Positions 22,314 through 32,692 of a stretch of DNA of 64,000 nt are shown here, in pieces. A program made the translations under genes and the position numbers. Below the pieces are notes generated by a model. That model saw only the letters and a list, made by a program, of their open reading frames with translations, was not told the origin of the DNA and did not search any database. The number at the start of each line of letters is the position of its first letter. Positions within the stretch are counted from its first letter, which is position 1. Source of the stretch: Azorinus chamasolen (Eukaryota; Mollusca; Bivalvia; Cardiida; Solecurtidae); contig OY755252.1 in NCBI GenBank assembly GCA_963576725.1, forward strand, positions 40,180,599 to 40,244,598. The letters are read 5' to 3'.

Positions 22314-25300
22314 TCTTCAGATGTTTTATCCCTGTACTCCTTGAATATTTATGTAAGAAATAATAACGTCATGAATATAAATAAGATTATTTTTCATAAT
22401 CAATGGCACATGAACAATAGGTGATTTTTGCCTCGGCAGAAACAGTAGAATCAGATCTATATAACTCCAAAAGCAAACAAAGCAGACCCAGATCTGACTG
22501 CACTTACTGGGTGTTCTCTGATCTGGGTCTAGTTTGTTTGCTAAGGCATGCAAGGTGTATTGATGGAGTTACGGGTTGACCTTTCCCTCCTTGAGTATTC
22601 ATGTAAAAAATGATGACATCATGAATAATAATTAAAATAATTTGTTATAATAGCACATGGACCCAGGAATTTTTAGTCATGGCAGAAACTGTTGAATCAT
22701 ATCTTTGTTATATGATAAGCAAACAGGAACTGTCTGATCTTTGTCTATTCTGTTCTCAAAGGCATAGAAAGGTGTATTTAGGGAGTAAAGGGTTAAGCTG
22801 GCCTTATCAGTATCAAAAAAGGATTCCATTTTACCCTTTCCCTGTTCTATGTTTATTCCAAATATCAATACATTGTACCTACTGGATATTCATGGACAAA
22901 ATAGTTATAATGAAATATTGAAGGTGGGACATTGTAGCCATTTTAGAAACTCAAGAAACAGATTTTTCAGATTCCATTGGCAAGCAGACCTTGATCAGAC
23001 GGCTCCTATAGGAGCCATCTGATCTGGGTCTTCTCTGTTTGCAGATGCGTGAAAACATGTTTATATGAAGGAAATGGTTAATGTGCTTCTTATTCATGAA
23101 AGAAATAATGACTATGAATCTTAATTAGCGGAACTTTTGTAATTGGGTTATGAACTAAAGTATGTTTTACCATGGCATAAACTGTAGAATCAGATCATTA
23201 TTGTTTCATGTACAAAGATCAGGTTGCTCCTCGTTTGCCTCGGCATGGAAAGGCGTTTGTATGAGGTAAAGGGTAGCAAGAATAATGTATTTGTTTTTCT
23301 TTGTTTATATCTTTAGTTTATAGCTTTATCAGTGAAGTATTAGGGTGGCTTGGGAGTTCAGTTGGTAGACATAATACTGTAGTCGTACTTGATGAATAAA
23401 CACGCCCTTTTTGAATTTTATTGTACCGTAATTATTGTTTTAACCCTTTCCCTGAACTGATGACATCATGAATATTTGTAAGCTGATTTTTTATACTGGC
23501 TTATGTACAGAGGAATTTTGGTTTTGGCAAAAACTCTAGCGTCAGGTCCATTGTAATTCATACGGTAAGCAAACATAGCAGGCCCTGATCTGGGTCTTCT
23601 CTGTTAGCAAAGAAGTGAAAAAAGTGTTTATATGAGGGAAAGAGTTAAAATATGATTTAAAGAAATGTGTTGCCATACATAACAAACTGAGCACCAGATT
23701 CGTAACATATACCGGTCAGCAAAAAGAGCAAACTTTATTCAGACTGCTCCTACATGAGCTTTCTGAACTGGTTCAACTCTACCCAACTAAGGCATCAATA
23801 TCTAGGGACAATCAAATAAAGGGATAAGTGAATATCTCTTTGAATTTCTTTGATATTTCACAAAAGCTAATTGGCCTCTACTTGACTAATTGTTCTCTTG
23901 TATTAACCCTTTGAATACGGGAAACAAGTAAACTAGTATTTGCAAATGGTGTAGATCCAGATCAGATAGTTCCTAATGTTGAGTTGTCTGATCAGGGTCT
24001 GTTTATGTTACTTATCTGATTTTCTACTCTTTACTATGGCAATAATATTTCTTATTTCATATTTAGATTATGCAGTATTCAAAATGGGCTGTGGCTTGCA
24101 TGAACATTCATCAAGTGTAAAGTGTAAAGGATTTATCATGTACTTTAAAGATTCTATTTTTAACATTTCAGCAATAGAAGTAGATCAAGGTCACGAAGGT
24201 CAAGATCTAGGTCAGGGTCAAGATCTAGAAATCGAAGGGTTCGTTCAAGGTCAAAGGAGAAGAGGTCAATATCTAGAGATCGAAGAGATCGTTCAAGGTC
24301 AAAGGAGAAGAGGTCAGTATCTAGAGACCAAAGGGATCGTTCAAGGTCAAAAGAGAAGAGGTCAAGACGGTCGAGATCTAAGGACAAAAGTTCACGAAAC
24401 AAGAGGTCAAGGAGTGGGGACAGAGGAGCAACAGTTAGAGACAGTCGGAGCAGGTTTGAACTTCAGATGTTATGATAATGTAGTATTCTGCTAGTTACTA
24501 GCAAACAGGAGAAACATTTCTCAGTCAGTGTAAACTATGATACTTCTAAAATGCAATCAAAAGTATATCTTAACCCATTCCCGCATATTGACATATTGAC
24601 GCCTTTTGACACCTCTGTAAAAGTCACTTTGTGAAACCCTTGTGATAAATAGAGCATTTGCCCCACAGGAGCAAATGCTCTATTTATCACAATGGTTTCA
24701 AAACTACACAATTCTTTTCTCTAGTTAATGCTCCTTTTTGGTAGATTTAATCAAAGAGGTTAGGTCTAAAAATAGCCTAAGTGGGAATGGGTTAACATCT
24801 TTAACCAGATGGAGATGCCTGTACGAACAGAGTAGACCCTGATCAGACTGCTCTTTTATAAGCTGTCTTAACAGGATCTGCTCTGTTTATGGTATCTGAA
24901 GATTTCTGATAACAATATATTCACTTATCTTATATACATGTAACAGTATAATAAAGTTAGTTAATATTCATATAAGCAGTAGTGATTGTTTGAATATTAA
25001 TTAGCTGAATTTTTATATAATGGCATCTTGAGCAAGAGAATAATTTACCATGGGAGAAACTGTAGAATCATGTCTATATTATTCTGTAAGCTAACAGTGC
25101 TGACCCTGATCAGACGGCTCCAACAGGAACATCTAGATCCATGCTTATAAAGCTTTTTAGTTGAGTGTGAGTTCGTTCTCAAGCTTTTGATTTGCCAGAT
25201 TTGAGTTCTCAAGCTTTTGATTGGTCAGATTTGAGCCTTTCAGATTTGAGCCAAAGGCTCAAATCCGACCAATCAAAAACTTGAGAACGACCTCAAACTC

Positions 25301-26694
25301 AACTAAAAGTTTTATAAGCATGGACCCTGATCTTGGTCTACAGTGCTTGAAAAGGTGTAATAAGTTGTATATATTGAGTAAAGGATAAAGCATACTGACA
25401 ATTAAAAAAATAAAAATTCTCATTCCTCTTTTATAGCATTACTTGTAATTTGAATTACAGACGAACCTGCTATAAGTGGCCAATCCAGGGAAGTGGCCAG
25501 TTTGGCCACTTACAGCAGGTGACCACCTGAACCAGGTGCAGGTTACAAAGCATACGTTTGAGTGTTGATGATAGAGACATGTATTATGTATGTACTGATT
25601 GAGATTTATAAAGACCATTCTCACACAGAATGCTAGTAACAATTGCAAGCCAGATCGAATTAATTGCCTTGTTGGCCTTTCTTTAATCTCTTTGTCGCTT
25701 ATCCATAAGTGTCAGTCCTCTCACTTGAGTAATACATGTGCCACAAGTAGATATTGAAATCAAAAACATGCAGACAACAGAGCCATGTTTGACACGACCG
25801 ACACGCTTTGTAAACAAATAAAAGAAACTACAATTGAATGAAGTGTCCAAAATGGGTCATGACAGTTATTGAAGTGCATTCGAGGGTTACAAAATGTCTG
25901 TTGTTGCCAATCGATAGCCATGAAAATTGTTATCATGCTTTACATTTGTAAAAAACCTGACCGCTTATGTCAGTGTGTATATGCCATTTGGGTATGAAAT
26001 AGACTGGCCGCTGGCTGCATTAGGCAGGTGACAATTTATACCAGGTGTAATATGTAGTGTTTTTCATTGGAGTCCAGGGTCCATGCTTATAAAACTTTAA
26101 GGTGAGTCTGAGTTCGTTCTCAAGTTTTTGATTGGTCAGATTTTAGCCTTTGGCTCAAATTTGACCAATCAAAAACTTGAGAACTCAAATCTGACCAATC
26201 AAAAGCTTGAGAACAAACTCAGACTCAACTAAAAAGCTTTATAAGCATGGACCCTGGAGTGTTCGCTTACAGCTATGAGGCCACTGATACCGGGTGAAGC
26301 AGGTTGGATTGTATGTAATGTAATTCATTTTTCTCTTTCAAGGAGTAAGTCTAGATCATGTCATCAGAAGTCAGCATCGAGATCACCGAGAAGAGTTCAG
26401 AAATCTGGGTCAAGATCACCACGGCAGGACAAGAAAACAATCTCAAGGTCACCGGAAAGAAGGCTGAAATCTTCACGCTCTCGTTCTCGTAAATCTTCAT
26501 CCAGGTCTCAGAAAACCCCAATAAGATCCTCGTCAAGGTCACCAAAGAGGCAAGAAAGGTCACCAGGACCACAACGAAATTCAGGCTCCAGGTCTCCAGG
26601 TGCAAGTCGTAAGAGATCATCATCCAGGTCTGCTGATGAGTCACCGACTAGAAATGGAGCACAGTCAAGACGATCACGATCAATCTCCTCATAA
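16105..26694 (+). CDS. SR splicing factor with RS-RRM-zinc knuckle-RS layout (SRSF7/9G8-like)
   Basis: Nuclear SR protein acting in splice-site choice and mRNA export. Exons 16105-16394, 18572-18745, 24172-24453 and 26343-26694 join in consistent phase 2 to 1098 nt, 365 residues. Residues 2-32 are an RS/YS-rich tract. Residues 39-108 are an RRM with RNP2 VHVADL and RNP1 CFAFIVYK, followed by DGKVICGSRIR, the SRSF3/SRSF7 signature end of the RRM. Residues 127-140 are a CCHC knuckle (C127, C130, H135, C140; CYQCGEKGHFSRDC). Residues 155-365 are a long RS domain with repeated DRSRSKEKRS units. The knuckle points to the SRSF7/RSZ branch rather than SRSF3. Human SRSF7 is 238 residues and lacks the N-terminal RS tract, so the symbol is left blank. 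A tttcataacag acceptor at 16087-16097 suggests an upstream non-coding exon. Confidence 0.92.
16430..16678 (+). mobile_element. Family B MITE (SR factor intron 1)
   Basis: TTAA 16430-16433 with ccctattctttgtttattcc. Hairpin 16573-16641 with apex ggctcctataggagcc. Begins 36 bp after the exon 1 donor. Confidence 0.85.
17261..17505 (-). mobile_element. Family B MITE, reversed
   Basis: TTAA 17261, then ccctttccctcatataaacg, hairpin 17300-17369, right end atagaacaggga. Confidence 0.85.
17743..17991 (+). mobile_element. Family B MITE, near-consensus 249 bp
   Basis: TTAA 17743-17746 and 17988-17991. Hairpin caaacagagcagaccctggt / gtctgatctgggtcttctct with apex ggctcctctaggagcc. Same length as the copies at 5027 and 31444. 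Confidence 0.92.
18145..18355. mobile_element. Family D MITE
   Basis: TA-flanked, cagtaaaagtctctataatg ... gttatagagaggttttactg. Central palindrome with apex gctcctataggagc at 18240-18253. Its right end is then tandemly re-copied twice (to 18432). Confidence 0.9.
18316..18432 (+). repeat. Triplicated right end of family D
   Basis: aacacaatttagtggtggtt followed by atagagaggttttac occurs three times in line. Confidence 0.9.
18572..18745 (+). CDS. SR factor exon 2: RRM end and CCHC zinc knuckle
   Basis: 174 nt, acceptor cttcacag, donor AAG|GTACAA. Reads VICGSRIRC, then an Arg-rich linker, CYQCGEKGHFSRDC, and the basic run KQRRKQRERRR. The correct frame is not the longest open one here. Confidence 0.92.
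19093..19440. mobile_element. TIR element with 6 bp TSD, middle layer
   Basis: CAGGGTTTTCCC / GGGAAAACCCTG perfect 12 bp ends (extended by ttgacccc / gggggtca), flanked by CCTTTT on both sides (19087-19092, 19441-19446). Confidence 0.88.
19203..19400 (+). mobile_element. Family A MITE, innermost layer
   Basis: TTAA 19203-19206 and 19397-19400. The hairpin lacks the usual apex: gaaaccattgtgaccggt / tatttatcacaatggtttc. Confidence 0.85.
20001..20193 (+). mobile_element. Family C MITE, decayed
   Basis: cactacccagtgaatattaa left end, gcaaacagagcagaccctac / tctgggtctgctccatttgc hairpin at 20105-20161. Confidence 0.65.
20270..20473 (+). other. Candidate cassette (poison) exon in SR factor intron 2
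   Basis: A 204 nt block of non-repeat sequence bounded by a tttctatcag acceptor and a GAG|GTATGT donor, lying between MITEs. Spliced after exon 2 (phase 2) it would read 33 codons and stop at TGA 20367-20369, far upstream of the normal end. SR genes commonly carry such NMD-triggering exons. No family protein similarity. Existence is inference. Confidence 0.35.
20521..21055. mobile_element. Two joined B/C copies
   Basis: TTAA 20521-20524 to TTAA 21052-21055 with one hairpin at 20697-20763 and duplicated subterminal ttcatgatgtcattatt-like blocks. Confidence 0.6.
21087..21290. mobile_element. Family D MITE, 204 bp, intact
   Basis: TA-flanked. Arms caggtggctgcttaaagcaa / ttgctttaaacagccacctg. 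Apex gctcctatgggagc at 21182-21195. Confidence 0.93.
21337..21566 (-). mobile_element. Family C MITE, reversed
   Basis: TTAA 21337-21340, tcctttacccaattgaagtg. Hairpin gcaaacagggtagaccctaa / atcagggtctgctcactttgc. Confidence 0.7.
21695..21855 (+). repeat. Fragment of a dispersed repeat also seen at about 27435-27600
   Basis: Shares the ends aaggtcaaaggtca and gcatagtttttcacaaacac with the second site. No tandem core remains. Family unassigned. Confidence 0.5.
21940..22119. mobile_element. Family E MITE, left end decayed
   Basis: ttctccaccaaaccctatgt / caaagggtttggtggagaac palindrome. Right end gcatcttatctggagctc. Confidence 0.8.
22328..22577 (+). mobile_element. Family C MITE
   Basis: ccctgtactccttgaatatt start. 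Hairpin gcaaacaaagcagacccaga / tctagtttgtttgc at 22472-22542. End ggagttacggg. A 14-G run precedes it at 22300-22313. Confidence 0.75.
22574..22796 (+). mobile_element. Family C MITE, shortened
   Basis: cctttccctccttgagtatt start directly after the previous copy. End gggagtaaaggg with TTAA 22793-22796. Most of one hairpin arm is missing. Confidence 0.7.
22831..23081 (+). mobile_element. Family B MITE
   Basis: ccctttccctgttctatgtt start, TTAA 23078-23081. Left arm shortened (ggcaagcagaccttga). Confidence 0.85.
23440..23648 (+). mobile_element. Family C MITE, apex deleted
   Basis: TTAA 23440-23443 and 23645-23648. gcaaacatagcaggccctga runs straight into tctgggtcttctctgtt, so the central 28 bp of the hairpin are gone. 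Confidence 0.8.
24172..24453 (+). CDS. SR factor exon 3: RS domain with internal repeats
   Basis: 282 nt, acceptor catttcag, donor CAG|GTTTGA. Three near-copies of DRSRSKEKRS-type units at about 54 nt spacing show recent internal duplication of the RS domain. Confidence 0.88.
24570..24795 (+). mobile_element. Family A MITE (SR factor intron 3)
   Basis: TTAA 24570-24573 and 24792-24795. Hairpin 24632-24700, apex gcccca/caggagc slightly mismatched. Confidence 0.9.
25137..25327. mobile_element. Family F element inside a C hairpin
   Basis: ccatgcttataaagcttttt ... aaagttttataagcatgg with internal gattggtcagatttgagc copies. Flanking C arms are gctgaccctgatcagacggc (left) and ttggtctacagtgc (right). 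Confidence 0.82.
26076..26256. mobile_element. Family F element next to SR factor exon 4
   Basis: cagggtccatgcttataaaa ... ataagcatggaccctg. Ends 86 bp before the exon 4 acceptor. Confidence 0.88.
26343..26694 (+). CDS. SR factor exon 4: end of RS domain and stop
   Basis: 352 nt to TAA at 26692-26694. RSP-rich (SRSPRR, SRSPKRQ, GSRSPGAS). The acceptor is caag/gag: AG at 26341-26342 is preferred, but AG three bases downstream keeps frame and would drop one residue (NAGNAG type). Confidence 0.88.
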
Positions 26695-26931
26695 GGGGAA
26701 AGTAGACATTTCTTAATGGATCGTGCTCATTAGTCAGTGTTCATTTTATTTTAGAACACATCGTTATTAAGTGGATGAGGGTTTTTAGAACACATCGTTA
26801 TTAAGTGGATGGAGGGTTGGTCATTATTTTATTTCACTAGACATCAAAGTGCTTTGGTGTGTTTGATTTGGCATGGGCTTTTTATGTATAATTTTAAGAC
26901 TGTCACACAAATGGGCTAGATTAGAAGGGTC
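26695..26931 (+). other. Probable SR factor 3' UTR
   Basis: Non-repeat sequence except a 37 bp duplication (agaacacatcgttattaagt at 26754 and 26787). No AATAAA before the B element at 26932. AATAAA at about 27003 lies inside that element. Confidence 0.5.
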
Positions 26932-27156
26932 TTAACCCTTTCCCTGTTCTATGTTTATTCCAAATTGGGATACTTGCTGAATATTCATGGACAGAATAGT
27001 TATAATAAAAGGTGGTACATTGTAGTCATATTAGAAACTATAGAAACAGATCTATCAAATTCCATTAGCAAACAGAGCAGACCCTGATCAGACTGATCTG
27101 GGTCTACTCTGTTAGCAGATGCATGAAAAGGTATTTATATGAAGGACAGGGGTTAA
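26932..27156 (+). mobile_element. Family B MITE, apex deleted
   Basis: TTAA 26932-26935 and 27153-27156. caaacagagcagaccctgat then gatctgggtctactctgtt without the GCTCC apex. Confidence 0.85.
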
Positions 27157-27920
27157 TGAGATGATCGGATAACAAAACTTTTGTCTGAGGTTTTCTTTAC
27201 GACAGTCATTGCCCTTCATGTAGCAGATGTTATCACTCAATCCAGCATGGAATAATTTAAGTTTGTAGGACAGAATTATCATAAGTGTTAGAATGCTGTG
27301 GTAGCAACTTTTATTTGCAATCATCATGCATTAGAATTACAGTAATGTCAGTTTAACAGGGGGGGGGGGATCATATTGTTTTTGCTGTCTGTCTGTATTG
27401 ATTGGTTTGTCTGTTTCAGTGTTTGGCCCCAACTTTAACATTGGAGATCATTTTGTCGGCATTGCACATACATACATGCACGTGCAACTAATTTTCTTAC
27501 AGAAGCCAACATTTTTAGGTGTGACTTATTAAGGTCAAAGTAATACATCAAGGTCAAAGGTCATATGGGGGGCGTAGTGTTTCACAAACACCTTTTGTCT
27601 TTTTAGCCTTCCTACTGGCCTGTGGTAGGTCAATAGTTCTGCTAGTATGTTCTTTTGTGCTTGGAACAATGCAATTTTATCCATGCACAAAAACAAAAAA
27701 CCAAAACAGCTGTTGTCTTCCTCCACCTATAAATTAGCTGGATGAAGAACATTGAAACAGTGATACATGAAGCAGATGACAAACCCTGCAGATGACAATA
27801 TATGGCAGAGAAAGGGATGAGGTGCCTTGTGCCCATTAGTGTTTATTAATGTGTTCATTGTTAATTATATTAATTTTCTCTTACACAATTGCCATGTACA
27901 TATTTTTATTTCCATGTTTT

Positions 27921-29724
27921 TAGCTCACCAGAGCACTTTTGTGCTCAGGGTGAGCTTTTGTGATCACTTGATGTCCGTCGTCGTCCGTCGTCGGGCGTCA
28001 ACAATTTGAACCTTTAAAAATCTTCTCCTCTGAATCTACAGGGTTCTCAGCTTTCATCTTTGGTACATAGCATCATCTTTAGGTCCTCTACAAAAGTTAT
28101 ATAAATTTTGCCCCTGGGGTCAAAATTGGCCCCGCCCCAGGGGTGCCTTGTTTTCTATTGAAATATATAGTAAAACTTTGAAAATCTTCTCCTCTGAATC
28201 TACAGGGTTCTCAGCTTTCATATTTGGCACATAGCATCATGTTCAGGTCCTCTACAAAAGTTATATAAATTATGGCCCTGGGGTCAAAATTGGCCCCGCC
28301 CCAGGGGTAGCCAGTTTTGAATAGAAACATATAGTGAAAACTTTGAAAATCTTCTCCTCTGAATCTACAGCGTTCTCAGCTTTCATATTTGGCACATAGC
28401 ATCATGTTCAGGTCCTCTACAAAAGTTATATAAATTATGGCCCTGGGGTCAAAATTGGCCCCGCCCCAGGGGTAGCCAGATTCCAATAGAAACATATAGT
28501 GACAACTTTGAAAATCTTCTCCTCTGAATCTACAGCGTTCTCAGCTTTCATATTTGGCACATAGCATCATGTTCAGGTCCTCTACAAAAGTTATATAAAT
28601 TATGGCCCTGGGGTCAAAATTGACCCCCGCCCCAGGGGTAGCCAGATTTCAATAGAAACATATAGTGACAACTTTGAAAATCTTCTCCTCTGAATCTACA
28701 GTGTTCTCAGCTTTCATATTTTGCACATAGTATCATGTTCAGGTCCTCTACAAAAGTTATATAAATTATGCCCCTGGGGTCAAAATTGGCCCCGCCCCAG
28801 GGGTAGCCAGTTTTGAATAGAAACATATAGTGACAACTTTGAAAATCTTTTCTTCTGAATCTACAGGGTTCTCAGCTTTCATATTTGGCACATAGCATCA
28901 TGTTCAGGTCCTCTACAAAATTTATATAAATTATGCCCCTGGGGTCAAAATTGGCCCGCCCCAGGGGTGGTCAGTTTTCAATAGAAACATATAGTGAAAC
29001 TTTGAAAATCTTCTCCTCTGAAACTGGAAGGTTCTCAGCTTTCATATTTGGCACATAGCATCATGTTCAGGTCCTCTACAAAAGTTATATACATTATGCC
29101 CCTGGGGTCAAATTGACCCCGCCCCAGGGGTGGCCAGTTTTCAATAGAAACATATAGTGACAACTTTGAAAATCTTCTCCTCTAAATCTACAGGGTTCTT
29201 AGCTTTCATATTTGGCACATAGGATCATATTCAGGTCTTCTACAAAAGTTATATAAATTATGCCCCAGGGGTCAAAATTGGCCCCGCCCCAGGGATAGCC
29301 ATGTCTCAATTGAAACATATAGTGACAACTTTGAAAATCTTCTCCTCAGAAACTGGAAGGTTCTCAGCTTTCATGTTTGACACATAACATCATGTTCTGG
29401 TCCTCTACAAGAGTTATATAAATTATGTCCCTGGGGTCAAAATTGGCCCCGCCCCAGGGGTAGCCAGTTCGCAATAGAAACATATAGTGTCAAATTTGAA
29501 AATATTTTCCTCAGAAACTGGAAGGTTCTCAGCTTTCATATTTGGCACATAGCATCATGTTCAGGTCCTCTACAAAAGTTGTATAAATTATGCCCCTTGG
29601 ATCAAAATTGGCCCGCCCCAGGGGTGGCTAGTTTTCTCTAGAAACATATAGTGAAAACTTTGAACATCTTCTCCTCTGATTGCCTGGTGAGCGATGTCAG
29701 GGCCATTCTGGCCCTCTTGTTACT
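27921..29724. mobile_element. Tandem-cored element with about 165 bp units
   Basis: Terminal hairpin tagctcaccagagcac / gtgctcagggtgagct, gtccgtcgtcgtccg microsatellite, then about eleven units (aaaatcttctcctctgaatc at about 28016, 28182, 28345, 28510, 28677 and on), ending gccattctggccctcttgtt, a terminal hairpin inverse to 'aagagggcc'. Same family as 48013-48854, opposite orientation. Confidence 0.85.
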
Positions 29725-29883
29725 TTTTACTGCATTTCATCACTACTTGTTTTATTTTGTAGTAAATGCATGCACCATGCAAGGACATGGATCCTTACTC
29801 CATGAATATTCATGTGAGGAATAATTATGATCATGAATATTGGATCAATTTTTATAATGGCCGATGAACAGAAATGTTTGGCC

Positions 29884-30135
29884 TTAACCCTTTCCCTCAT
29901 ATAAACGTGTTTTCATGCATTTGCAAACAGAGCAGACCCAGATCAACTGGCTCCTAGAGGAGCCGTCTGATCAGGGTCTGCTCTGTTTGCTGATAGAATT
30001 TGATAGACCTGGTTCTTTGCTTTCTAAAATGTCTACAATGTTCCACCTTTTATATTTCTTTATTACTCTTTTGTGAATGCATATTCAGTAGTTATTGAAA
30101 TTTGGAATAAACGTAGAACAGGGAACCAGGGTTAA
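29884..30135 (-). mobile_element. Family B MITE, reversed
   Basis: TTAA 29884-29887 and 30132-30135. Hairpin gcaaacagagcagacccaga / tcagggtctgctctgtttgc at 29922-29990, imperfect at the apex. Confidence 0.9.
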
Positions 30136-30417
30136 TAGCAGAATCTGTAGAATGAGACCTATGATATTCCATAAGCAAACAGAGCAGACCCTTATTGGAC
30201 AGGCCCTTCTGGATATGTCTGATCGGGTATACACTGTTTGCAATGGATTTTATGAGGGAAAGGGTTAATTAGCTGTTTTATTCACACACAATAATTTATT
30301 GACATGTGCATTTTGTTTTTCAATGTCCAGTTTTAATTTTTTGTAAAATGTTTGTGCCATGCAAAGTAATGTTGAGCTTGGCTCAGAAATATACTTCTTC
30401 TGTGTGATTGTTGTAGA

Positions 30418-30680
30418 GAAGCTATAGTGAAGAATGTTAAATTGTTAGAACTAAAGTGTAGAATGTTAAATTGTTGGAACAAATAAGTGTTGGAACCAAT
30501 ACAAATAGTGTTGGAACAAATAAAGTGTTGGAACTAATAGCATTGAAGCAAATAAAGTGTTTTAAGTTTTAACAAATGAATTGTTGGAACAAACAGTGTT
30601 GGAACAAATACAAATAAAGTGTTTTAACAAAGTGTTAGAACAAATAAAGTGTTGGAACAAAACTGTTGGAACAAGTATCA
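30418..30680 (+). repeat. Degenerate 15-20 bp tandem repeat with AATAAA
   Basis: Variants of gtgttggaacaaataaa repeated over 260 bp, giving several AATAAA strings. Confidence 0.8.
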
Positions 30681-30922
30681 CCTTACCATATACAGATGCC
30701 ATTTTGATGTTTTTGCCAGCAGGGTAGACCAAGATCAGATGGCTCCTGTAGGATCTGTCTGATTAGGGTATGCTCGGTTTGCTTATAGAATATTCTGAGA
30801 TGTGATTCTATACTATTTGTCATAGCAATATATTTGCTTATTTAATGTAAGAAATTTAGTTTAAATTTAATTGTTATTAATATAATGGGTAAGTCTACCA
30901 TGACTATTCATCAGGTAAATGG

Positions 30923-31165
30923 TTAACCCTGGTTCCCTGTTCTATACTTAGTCCAATTTTTGATACCTTCTGAATACTCATGGACAAAACAGTTATAATG
31001 AAATATGGATGATGGAACATTGTAGCCATTTTAGAAACAAAAGAAACAGATCTATCAAATTCCATTAGCAAACAGAGCAGACCCTGATCAGACGGCTCCT
31101 ATAGGAGCCGTCTGATCTGGGTCTACTCTGTTTGCAAAACACGTTTCTATGAGGTAAATGGTTAA
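30923..31165 (+). mobile_element. Family B MITE with perfect apex
   Basis: TTAA 30923-30926 and 31162-31165. Hairpin 31067-31136, apex gctcctataggagc at 31095-31108. Ends carry the ccctggttccctg variant also seen at 30119-30131. Confidence 0.92.
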
Positions 31166-31233
31166 AACGCTTGTTCTACTTGTGTGGTTTTGTTTGTTTG
31201 TATATGATGCTGTTGTTTATATTTTATACAAAG

Positions 31234-31430
31234 TTAATCCATTACTCCATAAATATACTCCATAATTTTTCCTGACTTTGCAAACAGTGAAGACCCAGAT
31301 TAGACGACTTCTACAGGGGTCATCTGATCACTGTCTGCTGTTTGAATATGGGCCCACATGTTGTTTTTTAAAATTAATATTCATGATGTCCTTATTTCTA
31401 GCATGAATATTCATGGAGTCATGGGTTGAA
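31234..31430 (-). mobile_element. Family C MITE, reversed, decayed
   Basis: TTAA 31234-31237, tccattactccataaatata. Hairpin gcaaacagtgaagacccaga with eroded right arm. End ttcatggagtcatggg. Confidence 0.7.
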
Positions 31431-31443
31431 TAACAAATATTAC

Positions 31444-31693
31444 TTAACCCTTTACCTCATATAAACACTTTTTCACGCATTTGCAAACAGAGTAGACCCA
31501 GATCAGACGGCTCCTAGAGGAGCCGTCTGATCAGTGTCTGCTGTGTTTGCTTATGAAATTAGATAGATCTGTTTCTTTACTTTGTAAAATGGCTACAATA
31601 TTCTACCTTCCATATTTCTTTATAAAACTTTTGGCCATGAATATTCAGTAGGTATTAAAATTTGAAATAAACATAGAACAGGGAAAGGGTTAA
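31444..31693 (-). mobile_element. Family B MITE, reversed, 250 bp
   Basis: TTAA 31444-31447 and 31690-31693. Hairpin 31483-31551. ccctttacctcatataaaca / aacatagaacagggaaaggg ends. Confidence 0.92.
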
Positions 31694-31755
31694 CTATACT
31701 GTTGAATTCTTGTTCACTGTATTCTTTATGCATTGTGATAGGCACTGGACCTTTG

Positions 31756-32157
31756 TTAACCATTTCCCTAATGAATATTTATGAATGAATTGATCACTTC
31801 ATGAATATTTATTAACTTAATTTTCATAGGTAAAAATTTAAAAGCGAATTATTTGCTTAGACAAAAACTGTAGGATCAGATCTATACAAGTTCGTAATCA
31901 AAGAGAGCAGGGTCTATGCTTATAAAACTTTTAGTTGAGTCTGAGATCGTTCTCAAGTTTTTGATTGGTCAGATTTGAGCCCTTGGCTCAAATCTGACCA
32001 ATCAAAAGCTTGAGAACTCAAATCTAACCAATCAAAAGCTTGAGAACAAAACTCAGACTCCACTAAAAGCTTTATAAGCATGGACCCAGATCTAAAGGAG
32101 CCAACTGATCTGGGTCTAATCTGTTTGAAAAGGCATTTATGTGAAGGAAAGGGTTAA
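31756..32157 (+). mobile_element. B/C MITE hosting a family F element
   Basis: TTAA 31756-31759 and 32154-32157. The hairpin is split at about 31906 by F (31908-32088) and closes with tctgggtctaatctgtttg. Confidence 0.8.
31908..32088. mobile_element. Family F element
   Basis: cagggtctatgcttataaaa ... ctttataagcatggaccca. Inner ctcaaatctgaccaatcaaa arm is duplicated. Confidence 0.88.
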
Positions 32158-32331
32158 CCCATTACCTGATACAGATGCCTGAAGGAAAGGGTTAACCCAT
32201 TACCTGATACAGATGCCTGAAGGAAAGGGTTAACCCATTACCTGATACAGATGCCTGAAGGAAAGGGTTAACCCATTACCTGATACAGATGCCTGAAGGA
32301 AAGGGTTAACCCATTACCTGATACAGATGCC
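32143..32331 (+). repeat. 38 bp tandem array built from a MITE-MITE junction
   Basis: Five copies. TTAA at 32154, 32192, 32230, 32268 and 32306 (exact 38 bp steps). Each unit is the end of one element (tgaaggaaaggg), one TTAA, and the start of the next (cccattacctgatacagatg). Confidence 0.95.
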
Positions 32332-32452
32332 TTTTCACTCTTTAGCAGAGAAAACCCAGATCAGATGACTGTTTGATCAGAGTCTCCTCTGTTTGCTTAT
32401 GGAATTATATATGTCATTATTTCTTCCATGAATATTCATCAGTTACAGGGTT
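32306..32452 (-). mobile_element. Family C MITE, short
   Basis: Starts at the last TTAA of the 38 bp array. gcagagaaaacccagatcag / gatcagagtctcctctgtttgc without apex. Ends ttcatcagttacaggg. Confidence 0.65.
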
Positions 32453-32469
32453 AGCAATATTATCTGCTT

Positions 32470-32692
32470 TTCTCAATATAACTGATCAATATAAACAGCT
32501 TCGATGAGATGAAATGAGAATAAGAGTATCTTAAACTCTTTTTTGTGCCATCCTTGGCATATAATGTTGATTGACATGGCTTTGTTAAAATTCATACATA
32601 TTGTTGTTTATTTATAATGTACGTATGTTTTAATAACAGATTGCCATGTGACTGTACATTTTATGTTGAAATAAATCTATCTATCTATCTAA
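32470..32692 (+). other. Possible 3' end of a non-LTR retrotransposon
   Basis: Unique-looking sequence ending tgttgaaataaa followed by (tcta)n, a tail type common for such elements. No coding remnant is seen. Confidence 0.3.

Noticed and set aside
23976..24494. 172-codon plus ORF over SR factor exon 3
   Set aside because: Frame shifted by one from the true RS-rich frame. The spliced RS reading explains the block.
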